The notes: generated by a model not told the origin, from the letters alone. 64,000 nucleotides of DNA from Streptomyces sp. Isolate_45 (GCF_024721315.2 NZ_JANFAK020000015.1:1-64000), one strand, 5' to 3'; positions 28,285 through 36,839 are shown, numbered from the stretch's first letter. Program-made: numbers and translations.

Positions 28285-28938
28285 ATGAGGCAGCACGGCG
28301 GGCACGGCAGGTACGGGGCGTTGGTCGTCGCGGCGGCAGCGGCGGCGTTGTTGGCCGGGTGCCAGAGCGGCGGCGCCGCGGCGCTGAGCCTGAGCGGCCT
28401 GACCGGGACCGCCGACGCCGTCCCCGCGGAGGGGGCGGCGAAGTGCCCGCTCGCCTTCGACATCGCCAAGGCCGCGAAGGCCGCCGGCGTGGACGGGGAC
28501 GCGGCGCCGGGTTCGGCGAAGGACCCCGGGTCGCCGGCGGCCACGGCCGAGGGCGGCAAGCGGGCCGAAGCGGGCACGCCGCTCGCGCAGAATCCGGGCG
28601 CGCTGGTGAGCTGCACCTTCCACATAGGGCAGGAGGACGTGGTCGCCCACACCGCGGTGACGCGTCAGCCGACGGCCGTGGCGCCCCTCGCGCCGATCGT
28701 GCAGCAGACCTCCGGTTCCTCCGTGGACGCGCTGAAGTCCTACATCGACCAGGTGGGCAAGGCCCGGATCGGCGAGCCCGTCGCGACCGGGAGCGGCAAC
28801 GTGGCCACTGTCCGGCTGGAGCTCGACGGGGACGGGGACGCGGTCCTGCTCCTCGGCGCGGGTTCCGACGGCCGGTCCGCGCTGAACGGCAAGCAGGTCG
28901 GCGCCCTGGCCGAGGCCCTGGCGGAGCAGTTGGGCTGA
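28285..28938 (+). CDS. Lipoprotein of unknown function (DUF3558-like)
   Basis: A 217-residue lipoprotein with lipobox LLAGC (Cys26). The mature part starts Ala/Gly-rich and then shows CPLAFDIAKAAKAAGV, VSCTFHIGQEDVVAHTAVTR and KSYIDQVGKARIGEPVATGS followed by VRLELDGDGDAVLLLG, the domain arrangement of actinobacterial DUF3558-type cell-surface lipoproteins. One cysteine pair (Cys52-region and VSCTF) could be disulfide bonded. ATG 28285 follows GAGGACAC. Function not known. Confidence 0.72.
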   Translation: MRQHGGHGRYGALVVAAAAAALLAGCQSGGAAALSLSGLTGTADAVPAEGAAKCPLAFDIAKAAKAAGVDGDAAPGSAKDPGSPAATAEGGKRAEAGTPLAQNPGALVSCTFHIGQEDVVAHTAVTRQPTAVAPLAPIVQQTSGSSVDALKSYIDQVGKARIGEPVATGSGNVATVRLELDGDGDAVLLLGAGSDGRSALNGKQVGALAEALAEQLG

Positions 28939-29085
28939 CCCGACCCGGCACCGGCCGGGCCCGAAGCTCGGTCGACGGCTGCCACGGGGGCCCGCCGCCG
29001 GGGCCGGCCCGTCCGGTCCCGATGCCGGCGGCCACCGGCGGGCCGCCGAAGCACCCTCCGCGCGGGGGCCGTTCGCACGTCCCGC

Positions 29086-29580
29086 CTATTCGCTCAGGTA
29101 CCCGGAGGCGCCGGCCCGGGGCAACCCGGCCCAGGTCCGCGTCCCACCGCCGGGCTCCCGCGACTCCCCGAACCCCCAGGACCCGCCACAGTCCCGCACG
29201 ACGGCCGCCATGACCCGCAGGGAGGCCCGCCGACGGGCTTCGCAGTGGGCGGCGAGGCGGGGGTGCGGGTGCGGCGGGTGACCGTCGTAGACGCTGAGCC
29301 GCAGGATGTCCTCGCGGAAGCGAACGGCGAGGTAGAGGCTCCGCCCGGGATCCAACTGCCAGGCGGTGGCGATCAGTTCCCCGGCGACCTGCTCGGCGCA
29401 GGGGACGAGGGGATCGAGCCGGTAGGCATGCAGGACGGACCGTACGGCTGCCCGCGCGATCCGGGCACTGGACGGGGCCCCGGGGACGGTGAGGCTGCAC
29501 GAGAGGGTGTCGAGCGCGGGCGGCTCGCCGGAGGCGGACACGACCGGAGGCGGAGGGCAGGACAGGAACGGGCTGGACAT
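29086..29580 (-). CDS. Degenerate RsbW-like ATP-binding protein
   Basis: A 164-residue protein with the layout of actinobacterial HATPase_c_2 proteins found next to XRE/DUF397 genes: VPGAPSSARIARAAVRSVLH, then the N-box position EQVAGELIATAWQLDPGRSL, and a C-terminal GGSWGFGE. The N-box asparagine of active members (ELVTNAVRH) is replaced (ELIATAWQL), so ATP binding is doubtful. ATG 29580 is preceded by AAGGGAG. It is divergent from the XRE gene. Confidence 0.75.
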   Translation of the reverse strand: MSSPFLSCPPPPVVSASGEPPALDTLSCSLTVPGAPSSARIARAAVRSVLHAYRLDPLVPCAEQVAGELIATAWQLDPGRSLYLAVRFREDILRLSVYDGHPPHPHPRLAAHCEARRRASLRVMAAVVRDCGGSWGFGESREPGGGTRTWAGLPRAGASGYLSE

Positions 29581-29750
29581 CGCAGGCTCCCTTAAGTCGG
29601 TTTCGCAGGAGGCGAGTTCGACGCGCACGGACGACTGACGCGAAGCGGGGTGTGGCTCGTCACCGGACCGACCCCGCGTTCGGGGGCATGGCGCGGCGAT
29701 GCACTTCAACTCCCTTGCGTGAGCGGTACGTCACTAAAGGTAGCGGCGAT

Positions 29751-29768
29751 GGTGGCCATTTAGCCACC
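29751..29768. promoter_or_regulatory. Inverted repeat upstream of the XRE gene
   Basis: GGTGGC-CATTTA-GCCACC, perfect 6-bp arms with an AT-rich spacer, in the divergent promoter region; a plausible operator for the XRE regulator. Confidence 0.5.
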
Positions 29769-29828
29769 TTCACTGTGGAGTTAGCCCACACGTGGCTTCG
29801 CGAGGTCGGCACACGGCAGACTGCATCC

Positions 29829-30680
29829 ATGCCGCCACGCACCGCACCGACCGAACGGCAGAAGCGACTGGGCGCCGAGCTGCGCAGGATGAGGCTGGCC
29901 GCCGACGTGACGGCCGAATCCGCGGCCGGACTCCTCGGCGTCGACCGATCGAAGGTCTCCGCCATCGAGCAGGGCATCCGCGCCATCAGCGAGGAGCGGC
30001 TGCGCACCCTGGCCTGCCACTGCGACTGTGTGGACGAGGAGTACCTGGACGCCCTCGCCGCCATGACACAGCCCCGCAAGCGCGGTTGGTGGGAGCGCTA
30101 CCGGGGCTCACTGTCGGCCCCGGTGCTCGACATCGCCGAATTGGAGGCCCACGCGACACGCATGCGGTGCGCCCATTCGGTACACGTCCCCGGGCTGCTC
30201 CAGACCAGCGACCACGCCCTCGCCCTGTTTCGACTCGTCCTCCCCGCCCTGCCGGACCACGAGATCGCCCTGCGACTCGCCCACCGGCTGGAGCGCCAGC
30301 AGGTACTGGAGGGCGAGGCCGCGCCGCAGTACGTCACGGTCATTCACGAAGCGGCGCTCCGGATGCAGTTCGGCGGCCGCAAGGTGGCCCGGGCCCAATT
30401 GGAACACTTGAACACCGCCGCCGAACGAGACAATGTCGTCCTGCGCGTGCTGACCTTCGAGGCGGGTGGGTTCCCGGGAGCGGGCCAGACCGTCAACTAC
30501 CTCGAAGGGGCGGTCCCACGGCTCGACACGGTCCAGGTGGACAGCACGCACGGACCCGACTTCCTGCACACGGAAGCCCAACTGGCCAAGTACCGGGCCC
30601 AGCTGGACTGGATGGAAAAGCTGAGCCTCTCCCCCGAGGCGTCGCGGGACTTCATCCACACCGTGGCCCGCCAGCTCTGA
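29829..30680 (+). CDS. XRE-family regulator with DUF5753 domain
   Basis: A 283-residue regulator of the large Streptomyces group represented by BldB/WhiJ-type loci. HTH at about 14-68 (GAELRRMRLAADVTAESAAG then VDRSKVSAIEQG), then a DUF5753 ligand-binding-like domain with RMRCAHSVHVPGLLQTSDHA and a C-terminal RAQLDWMEKLSLSPEASRDF helix. No Shine-Dalgarno sequence precedes ATG 29829, suggesting a leaderless or weakly initiated message. It is followed after 10 bp by a small DUF397-like gene, the usual partner. Confidence 0.9.
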   Translation: MPPRTAPTERQKRLGAELRRMRLAADVTAESAAGLLGVDRSKVSAIEQGIRAISEERLRTLACHCDCVDEEYLDALAAMTQPRKRGWWERYRGSLSAPVLDIAELEAHATRMRCAHSVHVPGLLQTSDHALALFRLVLPALPDHEIALRLAHRLERQQVLEGEAAPQYVTVIHEAALRMQFGGRKVARAQLEHLNTAAERDNVVLRVLTFEAGGFPGAGQTVNYLEGAVPRLDTVQVDSTHGPDFLHTEAQLAKYRAQLDWMEKLSLSPEASRDFIHTVARQL

Positions 30681-30690
30681 GAGGAATCCG

Positions 30691-30888
30691 ATGGCCGACA
30701 TCACCTGGGAAGAGGCGTTCTGCGGCGAGGGGGCGAGCTGCTACCGGATCGGCGTGGACGGGGACGGCAAGAGCTACATCGCCGTCGCGGGAGCGGAATC
30801 CGCGTACCTCACCGACTCGACGGAGTCGCTGCGCCAACTGATCCGGGACATCAAGGCCGGCAAGGCCGACCACCTCCTCACCGACTGA
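30691..30888 (+). CDS. Small DUF397-like protein
   Basis: A 65-residue acidic protein, the expected partner of the upstream XRE gene. It contains two cysteines (FCGEGASCYRIG), a predicted beta core and a C-terminal helix (SLRQLIRDIKAGKADHLL). The sequence differs from the commonest DUF397 consensus, which has WxKSSYS, so the assignment rests mainly on size and position. Such proteins are thought to act as antagonists of their cognate XRE regulator. GAGAGGAA precedes ATG. Confidence 0.72.
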   Translation: MADITWEEAFCGEGASCYRIGVDGDGKSYIAVAGAESAYLTDSTESLRQLIRDIKAGKADHLLTD

Positions 30889-30893
30889 CGCCC

Positions 30894-30919
30894 GCGCCCC
30901 CGACGGCACGCGGGGGCGC
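30894..30919. terminator. Hairpin after the DUF397-like gene
   Basis: A 9-bp stem GCGCCCCCG with CGGGGGCGC around an 8-base loop, between convergent genes. Confidence 0.6.
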
Positions 30920-30939
30920 CCGGCGCGGCGTAGGGGCGG

Positions 30940-31371
30940 TCAGGCGGGCCGGTCGAGACGGCGTTCCGAGGCGGTGATCGGGACGTCGTTGATGCTGGCC
31001 TCCCGGCGGCGCATCAGGCCGGCCTCGTCGAACTCCCACTGCTCGTTGCCGTGGCTGCGCCACCACTGGCCGGAGGCGTCGTGCCACTCGTACTCGAAGC
31101 GGACGGAGATCCGGTTGCCGGTGTACGCCCAGAGCTCCTTGCGAAGCCGGTAGTCCAGTTCCCGCTCCCACTTGTCGGCGAGGAAGGCCCGGATCTCGTC
31201 CCGTCCGGTGAGGAATCGGTCGCGGTTCCGCCAGACCGAGTCCTCGGTGTAGGCGAGCGCGACCCGTTCCGGGTCACGACTGTTCCAGGCGTCCTCCGCC
31301 GCCCGGACCTTCGCCCGGGCGGACTCCTCGGTGAACGGGGGCAGGGGTGGGCGTACGGCGGCAGTACCCAT
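30940..31371 (-). CDS. DUF1348 (NTF2-fold) family protein
   Basis: A 143-residue protein matching the DUF1348/SnoaL-like group: [20 protein letters not shown] then [60 protein letters not shown] and [11 protein letters not shown]. Exact function unknown. It is divergent from a TetR gene; two palindromic operators lie in between, close to this start, so it is probably the regulated target. Confidence 0.85.
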   Translation of the reverse strand: MGTAAVRPPLPPFTEESARAKVRAAEDAWNSRDPERVALAYTEDSVWRNRDRFLTGRDEIRAFLADKWERELDYRLRKELWAYTGNRISVRFEYEWHDASGQWWRSHGNEQWEFDEAGLMRRREASINDVPITASERRLDRPA

Positions 31372-31402
31372 GACAAGACCTCTCGAAGGCGATCCGAATG
31401 GC

Positions 31403-31440
31403 GAGAACGATCGTTCTCACCGTAGAGAACGATCGTTTTC
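31403..31440. promoter_or_regulatory. Tandem palindromic TetR operators
   Basis: GAGAACGATCGTTCTC at 31403-31418 is a perfect 16-bp palindrome; GAGAACGATCGTTTTC at 31425-31440 repeats it with one change. Their centres are 22 bp apart, two helical turns, so two dimers could bind the same face. Confidence 0.8.
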
Positions 31441-31471
31441 TCCGCAAGTGAATCTGCACTACGCTGCCCGC

Positions 31472-32041
31472 ATGGACTCCCCCGCGAACGATGACGAGGC
31501 ACGGACCCGGCTGCTGGACGCCGCGGAGTCCCTCTTCTACGCGGAGGGCATCCAGGCCGTCGGCATGGACCGCATCCGCGCCGAATCCGGCGTCCCGCTG
31601 AAGCGGCTGTACCGGATCTTCCCCGCCAAGGAGGCCCTGGTCACGGCCTACCTGGAACGGCGGGACCGGCGCTGGATCGCCGGACTGCGCGAAGCGGTCG
31701 ACGGGGCCCCCGACCCGGTGGCGGCGGTCTTCGACTGGCTCGCGGCCTGGTTCTCGGAGCCGGACTTCCGCGGCTGCGCGTTCCTCAACGCCTACGGGGA
31801 ACTGGGCGCGGGCCCGGCCGGCGTGCTGGACGTCGTCCACCGCCACAAGGCGGAGCTACGCAACGTCCTGGCCGGCCTGACCGTCCCGGCCGACCCGCCC
31901 GGCCTCGCCGACCAGCTGCTGATCCTGGTCGAGGGCGCGACGGTGGTGGCCGCCCTCGACCCCGGGCCGGCCCCGGCCCACCACGCCGCGGCGGCGGCCC
32001 GCACCCTCCTGGGCCGATCCACCGGCGCCGCCCGCGCCTAG
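31472..32041 (+). CDS. TetR family regulator
   Basis: A 189-residue TetR regulator: HTH at about 8-55 (ARTRLLDAAESLFYAEGIQA then VGMDRIRAESGVPLKRLYRI) and a C-terminal domain with WIAGLREAVD and FRGCAFLNAYGELG, as in TetR proteins controlling NTF2 or oxidoreductase neighbours. ATG 31472 has no Shine-Dalgarno sequence; leaderless translation is possible. Its stop codon overlaps the convergent OmpA-domain gene stop by 4 bp (32038-32041). Confidence 0.9.
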   Translation: MDSPANDDEARTRLLDAAESLFYAEGIQAVGMDRIRAESGVPLKRLYRIFPAKEALVTAYLERRDRRWIAGLREAVDGAPDPVAAVFDWLAAWFSEPDFRGCAFLNAYGELGAGPAGVLDVVHRHKAELRNVLAGLTVPADPPGLADQLLILVEGATVVAALDPGPAPAHHAAAAARTLLGRSTGAARA

Positions 32042-32673
32042 CTCGCGCCGCGCGGGAAGGTGATCTCGACGCGACGGTTCTTCTTGCGGCCTTCCTCGGT
32101 GCCGTTGTCCGCGATGGGGTAGTCCTCGCTGTAACCCCGCACGTCGAAGGTGACCGAGGGATTCGTGACGGTCTTCACCAGCTCCGTCTGCACGGCGTCG
32201 GCCCGCTGCTTGGACAGTTCCTTGCCGTGCTCGTAGCTGCCCTGGTCGTCGGTGAAGCCGAAGACGCGCACGCGGGTGGCCTTCTGCTGGTTGATCTCGT
32301 TGGCGATGGCCTGTATCCGGGCCGCCGCCTGCGCGTTGAAGACCGCACTGTTCTCGGGGAACAGCACCTCGGACTGCAACGCCATCATGACGGTCTGATT
32401 CGTCTCCTGCCGCCGCTGCTCCCCACCGAGGTCCTCGACGACCTCGGCGATGTCGAGCACCTTGACGGGCGCGAGCGTCCCGCCTTGCGGGATCTTGAGC
32501 CCGGGGGACGCTGAGTCGATCGCCACGGGCGCGGCGGCGGACGGCTCCGTACCGGGGGGAACGGACGGCTTCACGTCATCGGCATGAGCGCTGGTAGCAC
32601 CGATGACGTGAGCGCCAGCGATCACCAGAGCCGAAATGGCTGTAACTGCAGCGACTCGATTGCGTGTTGTCAT
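32038..32673 (-). CDS. OmpA-domain protein of the Tad locus
   Basis: A 211-residue exported protein with signal peptide (AAVTAISALVIAGAHVIGAT then SAHA) and a C-terminal OmpA-like peptidoglycan-binding domain (about 90-208) ending GRKKNRRVEITF, with VRVFGFTDDQGSYEHGKELS and KQRADAV. In Gram-positive bacteria such domains anchor assemblies to peptidoglycan. It is the last gene of the leftward Tad cluster, four bases after the upstream lipoprotein stop, and probably ties the pilus machine to the cell wall. Confidence 0.88.
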   Translation of the reverse strand: MTTRNRVAAVTAISALVIAGAHVIGATSAHADDVKPSVPPGTEPSAAAPVAIDSASPGLKIPQGGTLAPVKVLDIAEVVEDLGGEQRRQETNQTVMMALQSEVLFPENSAVFNAQAAARIQAIANEINQQKATRVRVFGFTDDQGSYEHGKELSKQRADAVQTELVKTVTNPSVTFDVRGYSEDYPIADNGTEEGRKKNRRVEITFPRGAS

Positions 32674-32677
32674 GACG

Positions 32678-33259
32678 TCACCCGGAGAGTTTGACGGTAG
32701 CCGTGGCAAACGTGGGCAGGTTGAACTCCACCTCGGTACTACTGGCCGGCGGAGCCGGGAACTGAGCAAAGAACGGGATGGTTTCTCCAGCCCCGATGCG
32801 AGTGATACCGACCGTGCAAAGGCACCGGCTCTCGGTATCCCTGAGAACGTAGTAACGCTTCTTTCCTGCCTTATCGGTCAGCGTGGCGCCAGCCACTGAA
32901 GCCGCACTCGCGCTCTTCTCGTCTCCGCGCCAAGCTGCCGTTTGCACGAAGGCAGCCGATCCACCGTTCTTGATCTGACCACTGACCGTGAGGAATCCGC
33001 CCTGATCCCGAACCGCGGAGTTCAACGTGAGAACGATGCCGTCCGGGCCTGCCGACGTCGCGATCACTTCGACAGGAGCCGTGCTCTGACCAGCACTGGG
33101 AGAAGACCCCGGAGAGCCGCCCGAGGAAGCCGGCGGAGGCGAGGATGCCGGCGCCTTGCCATCCCCTCCATCAGCACCACACCCGGCCAAGGCAAGAACC
33201 ATGGCTGCCGCAGCAGCGCCAGCCCCCGAACGCACCTTCACCACGTGCCGAATCCTCAT
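32678..33259 (-). CDS. Tad-locus lipoprotein of unknown function
   Basis: A 193-residue lipoprotein with lipobox LALAGC (Cys27), a Ser/Pro/Gly linker and a compact beta-rich domain containing VEVIATSAGPDGIVLTLNSA and SRCLCTVGITRIGAGETIPF, with a CLC pair. No family assigned. Position between the TadE/G-like gene and the OmpA gene suggests a role in the pilus assembly outside the membrane. ATG 33259 is preceded by AGGAAG. Confidence 0.75.
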   Translation of the reverse strand: MRIRHVVKVRSGAGAAAAAMVLALAGCGADGGDGKAPASSPPPASSGGSPGSSPSAGQSTAPVEVIATSAGPDGIVLTLNSAVRDQGGFLTVSGQIKNGGSAAFVQTAAWRGDEKSASAASVAGATLTDKAGKKRYYVLRDTESRCLCTVGITRIGAGETIPFFAQFPAPPASSTEVEFNLPTFATATVKLSG

Positions 33260-33291
33260 CTGAGCCGCTTCCTTATCTCTGTCGTCCACTA

Positions 33292-33954
33292 TCAGCTGTC
33301 CAAACGGACCTTGAACAGGCGCCTGGCCAGCTTGTCCCACCGTTCGGGCTTTGACGGGTCGAAGCTGATGTCGTCGCCGCCGCAATCGATGGTGATCGGT
33401 CCCGGACGCTCCGGCTCAGGCGCCGACGCGCTGGGGGCCGGCTCACGGGTCGGTGACCCAGTGGGGGTCGGCTCAACCTCGGGCGGAACAACCACCGAGC
33501 CGAGACGACACAAGGGCTCCACCACAGCAGTAGCCTTCGCCTTGCCATGCACACCAGACGTTCCGGGGATGATCGAATCGCCAACGGTGCCGTTCGTGGT
33601 GACCTCGACCTTGAACGTCAGGCCACGACGTACGCATGTCGCCACCGCATCGTTCTGCGCTGCGAAACTCTCGGCGCCTCCACACGCCCCCTCCACGTCG
33701 AACCGGTTTCCCGCGAGAAGGGCCTCCCAGTCAGCAGCCGTGAGGCTCTCGAGATCTAGCCCGGGGGCCAATTGATCCCTCAGATCGCGGGCGGCTGCCA
33801 GCGCCGCCGCGTCCGCCGCACCCTGCCCATTGCTGCGCGTCACCGAGGCCTGACCGATCACGAAGAAGGCGAGCGCAGCGAAGAGCAGACAGGCCACAGT
33901 CACGACGTAGATGGGAAACGCCTGCCCCCCATCAGACGACCTGCTCCGAATCAC
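33292..33954 (-). CDS. TadE/G-like pseudopilin with proline-rich tail
   Basis: A 220-residue protein. An N-terminal segment DGGQAFPIYVVTVACLLFAA and following hydrophobic residues resemble the Flp/TadG N-terminal pilin-like helix (G-Q followed by hydrophobic residues). The middle (about 45-135) is a soluble domain with cysteines; the tail (about 150-190) is Pro/Thr/Ser-rich. GTG 33954 overlaps the Flp stop codon (GTGA), showing translational coupling. Likely a minor pilin or anchor. Confidence 0.8.
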   Translation of the reverse strand: MIRSRSSDGGQAFPIYVVTVACLLFAALAFFVIGQASVTRSNGQGAADAAALAAARDLRDQLAPGLDLESLTAADWEALLAGNRFDVEGACGGAESFAAQNDAVATCVRRGLTFKVEVTTNGTVGDSIIPGTSGVHGKAKATAVVEPLCRLGSVVVPPEVEPTPTGSPTREPAPSASAPEPERPGPITIDCGGDDISFDPSKPERWDKLARRLFKVRLDS

Positions 33955-34184
33955 CCCGCTGTGATGTCCTCGACCGCCTGGGCAATACGGTTCGTGATGG
34001 ACGTGCCGATGCCCGAGCCGACGATCGCGCCGATGATCACTACGACCACCAGGATGATGCCCAGGTATTCGAATGCCGTTTGGCCCCGGTCCTGGTTGGC
34101 GTAGCGCTTGCGGAGTCGGGTGATCGCCGTGTCCGTCCAGGTGTTCAGGCGAATCGTGGCCTTCAGCAGCGAGTTGTGTGACAT
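33951..34184 (-). CDS. flp: Flp-type pilin
   Basis: A 77-residue major pilin of the Flp family: a basic leader up to DRGQTAFEYLG, where prepilin peptidase cuts after Gly34 before Gln-Thr-Ala-Phe-Glu-Tyr (Glu39-equivalent is the key Glu), and one hydrophobic helix (about 41-60). ATG 34184 is preceded by GGGAGGGGA. Followed by the coupled TadE/G-like gene. This is probably the filament subunit of the Tad pilus. Confidence 0.92.
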   Translation of the reverse strand: MSHNSLLKATIRLNTWTDTAITRLRKRYANQDRGQTAFEYLGIILVVVVIIGAIVGSGIGTSITNRIAQAVEDITAG

Positions 34185-34294
34185 GGGGGTCCCCTCCCGG
34201 GCCGGTGCCACTGTTGATGGGCGGACGGTACGGGGAGTTACGGGTGATAACCAAGGGTCCCGGGGCCCAAATGCGGACCCACTGCGTCCTGCGG

Positions 34295-34981
34295 CTAGCC
34301 ATGGCCGCTCACTCCCGGACGGGCGGTTCCCAGCCAGCGGGCTATGGCTTCGCTGCGGGTGGTGGTCCTGAGCTTCGCGAAGATGCGGTTGATGTGGTTC
34401 TTGACCGTCTTCTCGCTGATGAAGCAGGCGCCGGCGATCTGCTGATTGTTCATTCCGGACGCGATCAAGTCCATGATCTCTGTCTCCCGCGAACTCAGCC
34501 CATACGGAACGGAGTTGTGCATGCGCTCCGTAGAGGATGCCACATTTCGTTGCGGTTGCGAAGAGGTTCGGAGGTCTTCCAGCAAGGTCGTCGCCACCGA
34601 CGTCGAGAAGTGGGCGCGGCCTGCGCGGACGTCGCGGACCGCGCGGATCAGGTCGTCCGCCGTGAACTCGCCGTGGACCAGGTAGCCGCCCGCGCCCAGG
34701 AGCAGGGTCTCGCGGATCGTGTCGGCTTCGCGGCTGTGCGTCAGCATCAGGACGGGGGCCAGCGGCACCAGGTGCGGGAGGGCGGAGATGCCGTCGACGC
34801 CCGGCATGCGGACGTCCAGCAGGATCACGTCCGGGGTGTGCATGCGGGTCAGGCTCAGGGCCTCCCGGCCGTCGCGGGCCTCGGCCACCACGTGGAGGTC
34901 GTCGGTGGCGGCCAGCAGGGCGGCGAGGCCGGCCCGGACGACCGGGTTGTCGTCGGCGATGAGGACGCGGATCGGCATCAT
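34295..34981 (-). CDS. NarL/LuxR-type response regulator in the Tad locus
   Basis: A 228-residue two-component regulator: receiver domain (1-120) with phospho-acceptor Asp56 in VILLDVRMPG and acidic pocket at 10-11, then a LuxR-type HTH (about 160-220) with LSSRETEIMDLIASGMNNQQ and ISEKTVKNHINRIFAKL. No sensor kinase gene is nearby. It starts 3 bp after the tadC stop, so it is part of the pilus operon and probably tunes its expression or that of surface genes. ATG 34981 or 34978. Confidence 0.92.
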   Translation of the reverse strand: MMPIRVLIADDNPVVRAGLAALLAATDDLHVVAEARDGREALSLTRMHTPDVILLDVRMPGVDGISALPHLVPLAPVLMLTHSREADTIRETLLLGAGGYLVHGEFTADDLIRAVRDVRAGRAHFSTSVATTLLEDLRTSSQPQRNVASSTERMHNSVPYGLSSRETEIMDLIASGMNNQQIAGACFISEKTVKNHINRIFAKLRTTTRSEAIARWLGTARPGVSGHG

Positions 34982-34984
34982 GGC

Positions 34985-35887
34985 TCAGCCGCCTCCCAGC
35001 AGGGCGCCGAAGTCGACGTCCGCGCCGTAGACGAAGCCGCAGACCAGCAGGATCAGCGTGCCCGGCAGCATGAACATGGTGACCGCGAAGGTGGCCTTGG
35101 GGACGGCGCGGGCGGCGCGCCGGCGGGCGTTCTGGGCGTCGGTGCGCCGCATGTCCTCGGCGATGGCGATGAGGGTCTCGACGATCGGGGAGCCGAGTTC
35201 CTCGCCCTGCTGGAGGGCGGTGACGAACTGGGCGACCTGCTCGGAGTCGTTGCGGCGGCGCAGTTCGTCGAAGGCCTGGCGGCGGCTGACGCCCATGTCC
35301 ATCTGTTGGAGGGTGATGCGGACCTCGTCGGCCCAGGGGCCCTCGTACTTGTGCGACACCCGCTCCAGTGCCTGCCGGAAGCCGAGGCCCGCGCTGACGA
35401 CGACGGCCAGGACGTCGAGGAAGTCGGGCAGGGTCCGCTCGATGTTGTCGCGGCGGACGCGGATCGCGGACCACAGGCCGGCCTCGACCCAGAACAGGCC
35501 GAAGGCGACCATGAGGAGGGCCGGCACGAGCCGACCGTTCATCAGCATGGCCAGGGCGCCGAGGCCGCCGAGGAATCCGTACACGGCGCGGCGGGCGGCG
35601 TAGCGGTCGATGGTCAGGCCGGACGGGTTGCCGGCCATGTCGATCTGGCGGCGTTTGCGGGCGACCTGTTTGGGGCCCATGAGGCGCAGGACGAGCGGGG
35701 CCCAGCGGATGCCGAGGCGGTCGACGAGGGAGCCGACGGCGGTGGCGCGGGTGGCGCCGACCTCCAGGGCGAGCGCGAGGTCGGTGGGGAGTTTGACGTC
35801 GGCGCGGTAGAGGCGGATGCCGTGGAGGATGCCGAAGACGGCGAGGCCGAGGGCCAGGGCGAGGGCGAGGGGAAGCAGCGAGGTCAT
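34985..35887 (-). CDS. tadC: Tad pilus membrane protein TadC (T2SF family)
   Basis: A 300-residue GspF/TadC-type inner-membrane protein with hydrophobic segments at about 4-20, 103-122, 125-145 and 270-292 and a cytoplasmic helical T2SF domain (about 150-262) including LPDFLDVLAVVVSAGLGFRQ and EELGSPIVETLIAIAEDMRR. It pairs with TadB to form the assembly platform that transmits force from TadA. Between tadB and the response regulator gene. Confidence 0.93.
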   Translation of the reverse strand: MTSLLPLALALALGLAVFGILHGIRLYRADVKLPTDLALALEVGATRATAVGSLVDRLGIRWAPLVLRLMGPKQVARKRRQIDMAGNPSGLTIDRYAARRAVYGFLGGLGALAMLMNGRLVPALLMVAFGLFWVEAGLWSAIRVRRDNIERTLPDFLDVLAVVVSAGLGFRQALERVSHKYEGPWADEVRITLQQMDMGVSRRQAFDELRRRNDSEQVAQFVTALQQGEELGSPIVETLIAIAEDMRRTDAQNARRRAARAVPKATFAVTMFMLPGTLILLVCGFVYGADVDFGALLGGG

Positions 35888-35900
35888 GTGGTCGTCCGCC

Positions 35901-36839
35901 TCACACGTCGATCTTCGAGAGGCGGCGGATGAGGACGAAGCCGAGGGCGAAGAGGCCGAGGGAGACCAGCACCGCCACCTGCCCGATGAAGGCGCCCGTC
36001 ATGCGGTCGAGGGCGCCGGGCATCATCGCGTTCACCAGGAGCAGCGAGCCCAGGCCGATCGCGGGGACGAGGTAGGCGGTGACGGTGACCTGGGAGAGCT
36101 GCGTACGGATCTCCCGGCGGGTCTCCTTGCGCTGTTCCAGGGTGACGGTGAGGTTCCGCAGGCTTCCGACGATGGCGCCGCCCGCCCGCGCCGACAGGAC
36201 GAGGGTGGAGACGAGTACGACGAGTTCGCGCGACGGCAGCCGGTCGACGATCTCGCCCAGGGCCTCCTCGATGGAGTGGCCGACGGCGAGGCGGTCGGCG
36301 ACGCGGGAGAGTTCCTCGCCGGCCGGCGCCTCCAGTTCCTCGGCCGCGATGCCGATGGCGGTGCGCAGGGCCAGGCCGGCCTGGGTGGCGTTGGCGAGGA
36401 TGCGGGCGAGTTCGGGGAGCTGGTTGATGAAGCGTTCGGTGCGGCGGGCGCGCTGCCAGTTGAGGAAGGCGTTGGCGGCCCAGATGCCGATCAGGCCGGC
36501 GAGGGGGCCGAAGAAGGGCGCCAGCAGGGAGGCGGAGACCAGCCAGACGCCCGCGACGGCCATCAGCATGTAGACGAAGAACTCGCCGGGGGTGAGGTCC
36601 ATGCCGGTGGTGGCCAGCTTCAGTTCGAGGCGGCGTCCGAACCGGGTTCCGCGCAGTCGGCGGTCCACGGCGGGGAAGCGGCGTCGGCGGCCCGTCGGTT
36701 CGGGTGCTCCGCTCGCCGAGAGGCGCTCGATGAGGGCGGCGCGCTGGGCGTGTCCGGACGCGTAGGCGTGTACGCCGAGGGCCACGAAGAGGCCGGCCAG
36801 CAGGGTGGCGCCGAGGGTGAGGAGGACGAGGTTGTTCAC
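35901..36839 (-). CDS. tadB: Tad pilus membrane protein TadB (T2SF family)
   Basis: A 312-residue T2SF protein: N-terminal membrane segment (about 3-22), paired helices (about 92-125), a cytoplasmic helical domain with INQLPELARILANATQAGLA and AGEELSRVADRLAVG, and C-terminal membrane segments (about 245-303). GTG 36839 overlaps the tadA stop codon (GTGA). Works with TadC. Confidence 0.92.
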   Translation of the reverse strand: MNNLVLLTLGATLLAGLFVALGVHAYASGHAQRAALIERLSASGAPEPTGRRRRFPAVDRRLRGTRFGRRLELKLATTGMDLTPGEFFVYMLMAVAGVWLVSASLLAPFFGPLAGLIGIWAANAFLNWQRARRTERFINQLPELARILANATQAGLALRTAIGIAAEELEAPAGEELSRVADRLAVGHSIEEALGEIVDRLPSRELVVLVSTLVLSARAGGAIVGSLRNLTVTLEQRKETRREIRTQLSQVTVTAYLVPAIGLGSLLLVNAMMPGALDRMTGAFIGQVAVLVSLGLFALGFVLIRRLSKIDV

